A stretch of 64,000 bases of DNA, from positions 1-64,000 of the forward strand of contig NW_024882191.1 in assembly GCF_019059575.1 (NCBI RefSeq), written 5' to 3'. The notes under the pieces were generated by a model. It did no database searches. It saw nothing but the letters and a program-made list of their open reading frames with translations, and was not told where the DNA came from. This document shows positions 54,985 to 64,000 of this stretch, piece after piece. Each line of letters opens with the position of its first letter. Position 1 is the stretch's first letter. This DNA is from Amphibalanus amphitrite (lineage: Eukaryota > Arthropoda > Thecostraca > Balanomorpha > Balanidae). The position numbers and the translations under genes are program-made.

Positions 54985-55300
54985 CGTGGCAGCCTAAGCG
55001 GTACTCATTGAGCCGCGTGGCAGCCGTGAGCGGTACTCGGTGAGCCGCGTGGCAGCCGTGAGCAGCGGTACACGGTGTGCCGCGTGGCAGCCGTGAGCGG
55101 TACTCGGTGAGCCGCGTGGCAGCCGTGAGCGGTACTCATTGAGCCGCGTGGCAGCCGTGAGCGGTACTCGGTGAGCCGCGTGGCAGCCGTGAGCAGCGGT
55201 ACACGGTGAGCCGCGTGGCAGCCGTGAGCGGTACTCGGTGAGCCGCGTGGCAGCCGCGAGCGTTACTCGGTGGGCCGCGTGGCAGCCGTGAGCGGACGCC
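54985..55300. repeat. Minisatellite, about 33-bp unit (GAGCCGCGTGGCAGCCGTGA)
   Basis: About nine units with GCGGTACTCGGT between; two variants with AGCAGCGGTACACGG show a higher-order pattern. Confidence 0.9.
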
Positions 55301-56565
55301 GCTCTCGGGGCGGGGCTGACTCAGGGGCGACCCTTTGGCAGAGCGCCAGCCATGAGCGGCCGAGGCGGCTCTGCAGGACCGGCATGTGGTATTCATGAGA
55401 CCGGCCGCATATCGGTACATCTCGCGAGTACCCGGGTCCGGAACCCGGAGCAGACCGGGCCTCCACCGCCGTCCTGTCCTGAATCCGGAGCAGACGGAGC
55501 CACCGCCGTGCTGTCCGGGACTCCGGGAGGACGCCGGCCGGAGGTCCGGACCGGCGCGGGCGGCCAGACGCGCGCTCGGTTTGTCGGACGTCCAGGGTGC
55601 ACGTGCTGCCGTACAGGTAGGGTAGTGCTCGGCCGGTTACGTAACCCCCTTTGTAGGTGACATGTATCGACATCGGCACTGCAGTGCCTAAGACCCTGAC
55701 GAAAACGGCTGAACACCCGCCAAACTATCTGAGTCCTGAGATAACATAGAAAGCCGGAGAACTATCAGCGACTGTTCCTATCTGGGCTAAAAACGGCAGA
55801 ACCAACAGCGATGAAGCGAGTACCCTTTCCTCAACTATCTTATCCCACCCAGCGGTTTATCTTTGACACGGGGCGCCATTGTTGGGAGGTGTGGCGCTGC
55901 GTCCCGTCTGGCTGCCCCGCCCCCCCCCCGTCTGTCTGCCCCGCCCCCCGGGTGTAGGCCCCGCCCCCGCCGTTTGCCCGGAGACTGGCTGACCTTGGTA
56001 GTGGGGCTGACGGCCGCCCCCGGGCCTGGCTCTAATATTAGCGCCACGTCATCGGTGACGTCACTGGCGTTGCACCATGCCGGCCTTCCGTGGGCGATTC
56101 CGGCGAAGCGGCGGCGCGCAGAGGCGCCTCCAGGCACCGGAGCGGGGGGGGGGGGGGGTGAAGCTGTCTGGTGTACCCGGTGGGAACCGACAGTTTTTGG
56201 CTCTTATGGGGGATGAAGTTGGCGAATACATCAGATATGCATTTTCGTCCGGGGAGGGGGTCCAATCTGCATGTATATCGCGTGAATGGAGTAGATGCAT
56301 GAACTCGGGCAGAGCTGCAGATATCCGACGGAACGAGACCGGCGCCCGTCGCGGCGGACGGACTTGGTGAACCCGGAGCGCGGAGGGTTCTGTATCATGT
56401 ATGGAAGTGCCGACCGTCCCAGCAGCTCTGGTTGTGACACCGGCTGGCCGGGCCCGCTTCTGCTCAGACACCTGTACTGCCTGCATAAATCTGCCGAAAC
56501 GCATCCCGTAACCGACATAAACCATCTCCCAATGATGCAATGTCTTATGGCTCGGCGTCTTCATC
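55301..56565. other. GC-rich unassigned (probable intron)
   Basis: C/G-runs at 55918-55950 and 56144-56158. No exon supported. Confidence 0.35.
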
Positions 56566-56759
56566 TTAGGCTGGGGGGATCCAGAGCGTCGTAAGCCTCG
56601 TCGCAGCTGCGACGTGTCGCAAGTTGTGTAGTAAGTCGTTTTTGGAGGGATCAATTGATGAGTAGCGTTACTTAAGAAGTAAAGTCTATCGCAAAGTGCC
56701 TGATTTACGACACAACTTACGAATTTGAAATAGCAGTCGTAAGTTGTGTCGCAAGTTGA

Positions 56760-56960
56760 TATGGCCTTGAGGGAGAGGTCACAGGTCACAGGTCATTGGG
56801 GTCATGGTCACGAAATTTGCATGGTACGTGGAAAATTGTTGAAACTTGAGATCCTGAAAATTTCGTTGCAATCCGTTGCCGCTAACGCGAGTTATAAAGC
56901 AAGAACCAACGGTTCGTCTATGAGGCCTCAATCCGCGCCAGCGAGAGTGTTGAACATGGT
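56760..56960 (+). mobile_element. Fragment related to family A, with triple AGGTCA
   Basis: AGGTCA-C-AGGTCA-C-AGGTCA (56776-56795), then GGGTCATGGTCACGAAATT and CGTTGCAATCCGTTGCCG follow the order of family A at 5814-5925. No TTAA ends remain. Confidence 0.45.
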
Positions 56961-57094
56961 GCATAATATGTTATATTCACATTTATTGGGGTATTCATGG
57001 ATATGAAGTAGTCTAACACCATTCCAGCAACTACTGGCGAATCCAGAAAGGCGGTCTTGGACGTTGCGAGGGGCATCCCCCAAAAGATTCTCCA

Positions 57095-58115
57095 AATTCT
57101 AAAAACGATGTGTCCCAGATGACCCCCATGACCTCGAATTGATCTCTGTGATGACCCCAAGTTGACCTCTGTGACCTGACGGTCCCAGATGACCTCCAAT
57201 TGAGCTTTGTGATGACCCCAAGTTGCCTGACGTGTCCCAGATGACCTCCGTGACCTCCAATAGAGCTCTGTGATGACCCCAAGTTGACCTCTGTGACCTG
57301 ACGTGTACCTTGATGACCCCCATGACCTCCAATAGAGCTCTGTGATGACCCCAAGTTGACCTCTGTTACCTGAAGTGTCCCAGATGACCTCCGTGACCTC
57401 CAATTGAGCTCTATGATGACTCCAAGCTGACCTCTGTGACCTGATGTGTCCCAGATGACCTTCAATTGAGCTCTGTGATGACCCCAAGTAGACCTCTGTA
57501 GCCTGACGTGTCACAGATGACCTGCGTGATCTCCAATAGAGCTCTGTGGTGACCCCAAGTTGACCTCTGTGACCTGACGTGTCCCAGATGACCTCCAATT
57601 GAGCTCTGTGATGACCCCAAGTTGACCTCTATAACCTGACGTGTCCCAGATGACCTCCGTGACCTCCAATTGAGCTCTGTGATGATCTCAAGTTGACCTC
57701 TGTGACCTGACGTGTCCCATATGACCTCTGTAACCTCTAAGTGACCCCTCTGATGACTCCAAGCTGACCTATCTGACCTGATGTGCCCCAGATAACCGCC
57801 ATGACCTTCAATTGGGCTCTGTGATGACCCCAAGTTGACCTCTGTGACTTGACGTGTCCCAGATGACCTCCGTGACCTCCAATTGAGCTCTTTGATGACC
57901 TCAAGCTGACCTCTGTGACCTGGCGTGTCCCAGATGACCCCATATTGAGCTCTGTGATGACCCCGAGTTGACCTCTGTAACCTGACCTGCCCCCAAGTTG
58001 CCTTCTGTGACCTGACGTGTCTCAGATTACTTCCGTGGTCTCCAATTGAGCTCTGTGATGACCCCAAGTTGACCTCCGTGACCTGAAGTGTCCCAGATGA
58101 CCTCTGTAACATCCA
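57095..58115. repeat. Minisatellite, about 70-bp unit packed with TGACCT half-sites
   Basis: About fourteen diverged units contain CCCAGATGACCTCCGTGACC, TCCAATTGAGCTCTGTGATG and CCCCAAGTTGACCTCTGTGA. Each unit has four to six TGACC(T/C) half-sites and a TGACGTGTC. Minus-strand open frames are repeat artefacts. Confidence 0.9.
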
Positions 58116-58621
58116 ATTGTGACCTCAATCTCCAACTCTACTAACTCTCTGTGACCTCATACTCTCTTAAGTTAACTCATTTCTTCTAAAGCATCGCTTC
58201 TAGATGCCCTATAGCGCCACGAATCTCCTGTGATCGATCCCAAAATTCATGGCAACTCACGTGAGCGTTAGCAACCACAAGTCACCCAGTTGAGACAAAG
58301 CTTCAGAATCAGAGAACATGCTTGAACTGGCTGTCTCATAAGCTCGCAAACCAGAAGGGCGAATGTTCCTTTATGCTTGATAGAGTTTTCGACCTTACTG
58401 ACGCTTACTACGGGATCAGCTGATCGTGTAGCCTTTTAAATTCTCGAGTAAAGCGGGTATTTAAACCTTGTCGCAGCTACGTTCTGTCGTATCCTCCGAC
58501 AAACCCCTCTTTCCTCAACATCCCTCCTTTTTCGCTACGACACAACTTGCGACGGGACATGTGTCGTAACTTGCGACGTGTCGTAAATGGACTTGCGACG
58601 CCCTGGATCCCCCCGGCCTTA

Positions 58622-58834
58622 GTGTGGTTCCGACCCCAGCAGTCAGCAAAGGCCGTGGTTTCACCTTTCAAATTTCGGCGTCCTCCCGTTACAAAAGTGG
58701 CAACAGCACTACAAATAGCGTCCTCACGAGTCGGGGATTGGGCAGTCGTTTCCCACTGCAGGCCACCAGGGCCCGGGTGGCTGCCACCGGTTCACGGTGT
58801 GCCCATGAGTCTGAAGCTGATCGTCTGACCGGCA
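58622..58834. other. Unassigned
   Basis: Nothing recognised. Confidence 0.35.
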
Positions 58835-58920
58835 CGCGGCTGACACGCTGACAAACTCGGCTGGGCCGCTGACAAACTCGGCTGGGCCGCTGACAAGCTC
58901 GGCTGAGCCGCTGACATTTG
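58835..58920. repeat. 21-bp tandem repeat (CTGACAAACTCGGCTGGGCC)
   Basis: About four units. Confidence 0.85.
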
Positions 58921-60084
58921 GTAACAGCCGCTGACGTCAGCGTTGCCGCCGCGCCGCTCGACAGGTGACCCGACATAGGTCGCCTAGCCCTAAAGGTTGT
59001 GAAGGAAGGAGGTGTGCTCGCAGCTCTATGAGTGAGTGCTATTTTCGTGAGTAGTATATTTTGCTGTATTGCTTGTGTGCAACTTTGAATAAAACTGTTC
59101 TCGCCCGTCCCATGCCGCTGCGATACCCAGGGGCCTTCGGTGGGTCTCGGTCAAAAGTCATCGGGCCACCAAACCAATTAGGGGTGTCCGGCACTGACGG
59201 AAGGTCACTACACCCGGGGGTCTGCTGGAGGTAGCTGCTGACACCCAGGTGTGTCGGGCTGACTTCACTGCAGACCTCCAGCGGTGTCCGCCAGTGTCTG
59301 GAGGTCACCAGGTACACCCGGGGCCACCACGGACCGGTGTTTGTTGACCTGTCGTGGTCGTGACTGCTCTGCGCGAGGTCGTGACTGCGCCGCCGCCTCA
59401 GTCGGGTCTCCTGTTGGCGCCGAGTGGTTGGTACTCGAAGAGGAGAAATCCGCGTCCCGGCCGGGCCGCTCTTCACTCCGCCCTGGACCGACCAACTCCT
59501 GTGGTGTGGGGCCTGGGGGAGGGAATTAGCCCGCGGCCGGCCGACCTGTTAGTTACAACCCTCTTGTGTAACTTGCAGTTTTCTTTATACTGATTATTAA
59601 GATGCCAAGTTGTTATTCGCTGATATAGCACAATGCTCGGAACGTAGCAGACAGCGATTGCAACATACCTAGGTTCTGAACTGAGAACACGTCAATTGCA
59701 AGAAGTCAAGCTTCGCTTTCGCTAATGGTCATGTTCGGGCGCCATACGTATCTGTTGGCTTGCTGACTAAATATATGTATTTATTTGGGAAATCCGGAAG
59801 CTAAAATGTTCTCGATCGCTGGACCTTCGCTGATCCATATTTATTGAATCTGCTGATAGTGAATGGTTACCGCATCGGTCCCTGCCGATTTGCCTGCCGG
59901 CGTCACCTTGCAGTCTCGCGCCACAATGGCCGCGGTGCCGCCGCGGCCCGCCGAGGTCGTGATGTATAGTGTTTACCCTGCGCCGGCATGGCTGCGGGCC
60001 CGTGTGCCGCGCCGTCTCTCTCGGAGCGGATGTTTGAGGCTCGCCGTGTGGCCTCTCCGCGTCCCGCCGCCGGCTGACCGGCCC
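58921..60084. other. Unassigned (probable intron)
   Basis: No exon, RNA or element supported. Confidence 0.35.
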
Positions 60085-60175
60085 GGACTGGTCACGGCGC
60101 AGGGTCCGGACTGGTCACGGCGCAGGGCCCGGACTGGTCACGGCGCAGGGCCCGGACTGGTCACGGCGCAGGGCT
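60085..60175. repeat. Tandem repeat, 24 bp (GACTGGTCACGGCGCAGGGC)
   Basis: Four near-identical units. Confidence 0.9.
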
Positions 60176-60377
60176 CGACCGCACCGTCTGTAGCCAGTGT
60201 CAACACGGCACCGGCTGCGCTTCGGTGGCCAGTGGCCGCGGACGCTGCCAGAGGGCCGGCAGGGCGGCTGTACGTACAGCCCACCACTAAAGTAATGTGT
60301 GGTTTTACCAATCTCAACGGATGGCCTTGACCGACGATTTTTAAATGCGGACTGATTAAAAAGAAGACGTCAATAGA

Positions 60378-61333
60378 TAGGGGAAGGTGGGGTAAGACGG
60401 CCCAGCGGGGCAAGACGGACCACCAGCCCTCCCGGCTGAACCGCTGCTGGTATCTACTGCTTTATGCACTCACTATGTTTGTTTTCCTTCGTAACAATGG
60501 CCACCTTGAGCTCATGCTGCTAGGATGCATAGCTTTTGAGTTATTGAGAAAAATGTTGTTTTTCGTCAAACCGATCTAATATAAGAGGTCTACGGGTGAT
60601 TCAATTACGGCGCCTTTCTTGCATGATTAGTTTCTATTTTGCACTTAACTGTGAAGAACAAAGTTATAAACTTAGTTATAGTCACACTTTAGGAAAGGCA
60701 AGGTTTTGCAATGTTGGGCTATTTGACATATACGTCATGATAATGACAGAATTTAAATTTGGGGCAAGACGGACCACTGTGGTCGATCTTACCCTTTGGT
60801 GGTCCATTGTACCCTGCATATGGAAAGTTCTTTTCCAAAACATTGACACAAGTTTAAGTAAGCTAATTTTTCAGGAAGGAGTCTTTGTTGCATGTGAGCC
60901 ATGCATGCAAGTGCTCAGTTAGCATGCATTCATGCCAAACGACAATCAACACACATGTTCCCAGCTTTTACCTGCACTTCCATCACACATGAGTAAAGAA
61001 TAAAGGCTCATTTTGTTATTTTACCATTCTGGTTACTTTTTCTTACAAGAGTACCGAGCAGAAGTGTAACACACATGAACGGATAGCAGGCACTGCTGGG
61101 TGGTCCGTCTTACCCCACGTTTTTTCTTGTCTGAGTTTTTGACGTGTCCCTCTTTAAGAGCATCCACCACCTAGATGTCTTTAATTTGAAATTTAGTCTT
61201 TACACATATCAACAGAGGAAGGATTGAGCATTCCGAAGACTATAAATAATATGAATTACGAGAGCAGTGTAGCACTGTAGCAAGATATGCGGCCTCAAAC
61301 CTTAGCTGGTCCGTCTTACCCCAACTTCCCCTA
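60378..61333. mobile_element. 956-bp TA-flanked MITE with GGGGTAAGACGGACC repeats
   Basis: TA+GGGGAAGGTGGGGTAAGACG at the left, GTCTTACCCCAACTTCCCC+TA at the right. The motif GGGG(T/C)AAGACGGACCA recurs inside at about 60407, 60761 (direct) and 61100 (inverted). No transposase. TA duplication suggests Tc1/mariner-like mobilisation. Confidence 0.8.
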
Positions 61334-62397
61334 AAGTTGTAGCTGCAAGGGTGAAGATACATGTAAGCTACATTTTAAGTCTCGTTGCAGTCTGGCTAAT
61401 CGTTCCTAGGCTTCAGAAGCAGAACATACCCATGACTGAAACCACACATTACTTCTGCTGTGGACTGTACTTACCTCCTGCCGTCGACCTGGCGACCGCG
61501 GGCGCCCAGCGGCAGGGAGGGCTCCTAATCGCACGGCCTCGCTCGCGTTTCCGAGAATGGCGTTACGGGCGTGTGTGTGTGTCGCAGAGCTGGTGATCAT
61601 TTTCCGCCAGCCCCCGTGCCGCACGGCCGACCATCCCTCACACAGGCCGTTATCCACTCGCGCTTTGGAGGCCAACCCGTTGGCTTTCATTTCACGAGGA
61701 GAGTGTGGCAAAAAAGGTGAAATCTGTTCGATTATCGACGCTGCGTTTCGTTTTGTTACAAGGCAACGCCTGATAGGACATTTCACATGGAATCCAGGCT
61801 AATTGCTATGACAAATGCGCGCTTGCAACAATAACAATAGTCAATAAGCGTTATCGTTATATCATCATCAACATCATCTTCGTGGTCTTCATAATTAGCA
61901 TCATTCTAAAGCGCACGGCCAAAGTGAAGTGAACTAAAATTGGGGTGGGTGCTAGCCAACCACGGTATGTAAAGCTAGCCCACAAATTAACAACTGTTCC
62001 ACGGCAGCCGTTTTGGACTGTGGACTTGCGTCACAAGATCAACTGTTTATGAGCAGATGGTCTATGGCTGTCACCGAAGAAAAAATCGGTTTGTCCGTAG
62101 GTATCTTTATCATCAAAGGTGCGTCGTCGCAAATCACGACTCAAAGTATTTACCTTCCTTTTCCTATAACATCACAAAGGCTTGGCGTTTCGTAACCTAA
62201 CCATGGAGCCATGCGCCCTGAGACGTGTATTTATAGTTGGCCTGCTATTCGCGCGTCCCGGGCCTGCTCGGCGGCTGCGATAAGCCGCCTCCGATGTCGG
62301 GCACGTGTTGTGGTCCCTGTCGAACTGGTTTGAGGCGTGCCGGGCCCTGCCGAACCCGTCCCGGCCGCCATCCCACCGGGTACCGCCCGGTCCAGAG
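61334..62397. other. Unassigned (probable intron)
   Basis: No exon or RNA supported. Confidence 0.35.
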
Positions 62398-62663
62398 TAG
62401 TGGTGTCAATTACGGAAAATCGGAATACCGATACCAAACCAAATACCTACCAACCAAAACCGTGGGGAAATACCGAAACCAAACCAACTTGGGAACATGA
62501 GGAAAATACCAACCTTCTACCGATTTCTCAGCCTCTTATGCATTAGTGAGGGTTCATGATACCAACAAAATACCAAACACATTGCGATTGAAATACCAAA
62601 TACCAAGTTCGTATCGGTTTGGTATCGGTATACCAAAAAGTTGGTATCTGATTGACGTATCTA
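62398..62663. mobile_element. hAT-type MITE, copy 2 (266 bp)
   Basis: TAGTGGTGTCAAT at the left, ATTGACGTATCTA at the right, flanked by perfect 8-bp copies GTCCAGAG (62390-62397, 62664-62671). About 90 percent identical by eye to 38713-38974. It is inserted at the edge of a tandem array whose unit contains the same GTCCAGAG. Confidence 0.87.
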
Positions 62664-63185
62664 GTCCAGAGTGACTCCGGCCCGGTCCAGAGTGACTCTG
62701 GCCCGGTCACTCGGGGACTCTGCAGAGTCCCCGAGGCCCGGTCCAGAGTGACACTGGCCTGGTCACTCGGGGACTCTGCAGAGTCCCCGAGGCCCGGTCC
62801 AGAGTGACACTGGCCCGGTCACTCGGCGACTCTGGCGCGGTGACTCGGGGACACTGGCGCGGTGACTCGGGACTCTAGCCCGGTGACTCGGGGACACTGG
62901 CGCGGTCACTCGGGGACTCTGACCCGGTCACTCGGTGACTGGCCCGGTCACTCGGGGACTGGCCCGGTCACTCGGTGACTCTGGCGCGGTCACTCGGTGA
63001 CTCTGGCCCGGTCACTCGGGGACTCTGGCCCGGTCACTCGGGGACTCTGGCCCGGTCCAGAGTGACTCTGGCCCGGTCACTCGGGGACTCTGGCCCGGTC
63101 CAGAGTGACTGTGGCCCGGTCACTCGGGGACTCTGGTGCGGTGACTCGGGGACTCTGGTGCGGTCACTCGGGGGCTCGGAGCCCC
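62664..63185. repeat. Satellite-like array (GGCCCGGTCACTCGGGGACT)
   Basis: About 22-24-bp units with CTCTG(G/C)CCCGGTCACTCGG, mixed with GTCCAGAGTGACTCTGG. GAGTGAC and GTCACTC give local self-complementarity. Confidence 0.88.
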
Positions 63186-63529
63186 GGCCTGATCGGGCGC
63201 CCGGTGGGACAAGGGTCTATGTGTGCATGGCGCACTCGGACACTGCATGACGCTCTAACATTCAATCTTAACTTTGCTTTTTAACAACTATCACAATTGC
63301 AGTAAGATACCAGTTCATAGGTTATTGGTCACGCTACTGGACTATTTTTAAATTGATGCTGGGAAACGTACCCTTTACTTAGTTTTTTTTTTTTTTTGAA
63401 GAGTAATTTTGTTGGAACCTTAACAACCCCGGTCGCATTGGTCACATCTGGCCCAGATGACCTCGTGCTGTACCTATCTCCGACCTTGAATGGCCTCTAA
63501 TCTGACCCTCCATAGCACACCATGACCGT
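63186..63529. other. Unassigned (probable intron)
   Basis: T-run at 63382-63397; nothing else recognised. Confidence 0.35.
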
Positions 63530-63660
63530 GCGCGGCTGCTGTCGGACCTTTGTGTGACCTTTGTGCGGCCTGTGTGACCTGAATGACCTTAATCTGACCT
63601 TTGTGTGACCTGTGTGTGACCTCTGTGTGACCTGTGTGTGACCTCTGCGTGACCTCTGCC
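63530..63660. repeat. TGTGTGACCT tandem repeats abutting the DLG exon acceptor
   Basis: About ten TGACCT half-sites spaced by 4-6 bases end directly at CTCTGCCCTCAG, the exon acceptor. The repeats may supply the pyrimidine-rich tract. Confidence 0.8.
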
Positions 63661-63665
63661 CTCAG

Positions 63666-63800
63666 GACGCCGAGGTGATCGAGGCACTGTTCCAGCAGGA
63701 CATTGACCTGGGCCTGACCCGGCACGACTTTGACCCGGTGCGCTCGCCTCTCGAGCAGCTCGAGCCGGTGCCCGAAAAGGCCGCCCGGCTCGACGATGAG
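63666..63800 (+). CDS. cnc: Cap'n'collar / Nrf-type transcription factor, DLG-motif exon
   Basis: Acceptor TGCCCTCAG (63665) and donor GAG|GTAAGC (63801) bound a 45-codon phase 0/0 exon. It encodes DAEVIEALFQQDIDLGLTR, HDFDPVRSPLEQLEPV, ending AARLDDE. The QDIDLG core with a hydrophobic helix before it matches the Neh2 DLG element of Nrf2 and insect CncC, the weaker of the two Keap1 contact sites. The stronger ETGE motif and the bZIP domain should lie in exons to the right of the window. Such factors bind antioxidant response elements with small Maf partners and drive detoxification genes. The 5' neighbours in the same phase are the large exon 52390-53568 and possibly 38257-38385. The identification rests on one short motif but both splice sites are strong. 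Confidence 0.78.
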
Positions 63801-64000
63801 GTAAGCTGATACACCTACCGGATGGTCACAGTGCGCGCCCAGGACTGGGGTCCAGTGCCGCTCACACGCGGTCGGCCCCAGTTCGGTTTGGTTTCCGCTC
63901 GAATGGAGTGATACCTCATGTCTAAACTCTGTTAAGCGAACTGGCGGCTGATGCATGGCAACGTGGTGCTCAGTGTAAACGACATGTTCATGTGCTAACT
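63801..64000. other. Intron after the DLG exon
   Basis: Begins GTAAGCTGATAC; nothing else recognised before the window ends. Confidence 0.5.

Larger units (their letters stand above)
56566..58621. mobile_element. 2.06-kb TIR element enclosing half-site minisatellite
   Basis: TTAGGCTGGGGGGATCCAGA at the left and CTGGATCCCCCCGGCCTTA at the right are inverted ends (about 25 bp, few changes). Subterminal blocks at both sides repeat ACGACACAACTTGCGAC and its inverse (56600-56760 and 58530-58600). The interior contains an AGGTCA-rich fragment (56760-56960) and the array 57095-58115. No transposase; the target duplication is unclear. Confidence 0.65.

Noticed and set aside
57095..58112. Minus-strand frames of over 200 codons (RSQRSTWGHH repeats)
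   Set aside because: They are translations of a diverged 70-bp minisatellite, with different frames open in different parts and no gene signals.

Overview
This window is eukaryotic, gene-poor and very rich in repeats. It holds split genes with GT-AG introns, tRNA-derived SINE heads, hAT, Tc1/mariner and TTAA-inserting DNA elements, many GC-rich minisatellites and a TTAGG-like telomere-type stretch. The Cap'n'collar-type exon and the TTAGG-like motif suggest an arthropod, possibly a crustacean. That assignment is inference, and no rRNA or mitochondrial marker is present to test it.

Genes. (1) Minus strand, 1.1-2.7 kb: four short exons with matching phases encode a cysteine-rich, probably secreted protein. 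A phase-compatible signal-peptide exon lies at 20.9 kb beside a CpG-rich block. (2) Minus strand, 23.7-25.0 kb: a complete two-exon NADH-cytochrome b5 reductase-like gene (CYB5RL type) with an N-terminal hydrophobic leader. Its only intron is filled by a minisatellite that copies the 5' splice site. (3) Plus strand: exon 63666-63800 carries the DLG (Neh2-type, Keap1-binding) motif of a Cap'n'collar/Nrf transcription factor. A 393-codon open exon at 52.4-53.6 kb and a start-codon exon at 38.26 kb have phases that splice to it and may be the same gene, which runs out of the window to the right.

Mobile DNA. The dominant theme is a set of non-autonomous, TTAA-flanked elements with piggyBac-like ends (TTAA then CCCT or CCTT). 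Just inside each end sits a run of G, a short family-specific palindrome and a run of C. Their interiors are loaded with AGGTCA half-sites, some as perfect DR1 repeats, and with TGACGTCA sites. About thirteen copies or remnants cover roughly 14 percent of the window: 1-377, 5.1-6.0, 7.6-8.6, 17.7-18.2, 21.6-22.5, 32.0-33.0, 33.5-34.7, 35.4-36.5, 36.5-37.4, 39.8-40.1, 41.5-42.5 and 56.8 kb. Other elements are four hAT-type insertions with visible 8-bp target duplications, a decayed mariner, several TA-flanked MITEs, two multi-kilobase palindromes at 9.3-11.8 and 12.2-15.0 kb inside a 12.6-kb TTAA-bounded segment, and a 2-kb element at 56.6-58.6 kb that encloses a minisatellite of nuclear-receptor half-sites.

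Layout. 0-5 kb: secreted gene and hairpins. 5-23 kb: nested transposons and palindromes. 23.7-25 kb: reductase gene. 25.3-30.4 kb: satellite-filled hAT element and arrays. 32-42.5 kb: TTAA elements around a possible 5' end of the plus-strand gene. 43-64 kb: introns of that gene (if the linkage is right), dense in minisatellites. All of this was read by eye; exon linkages and family names need transcript and homology checks.
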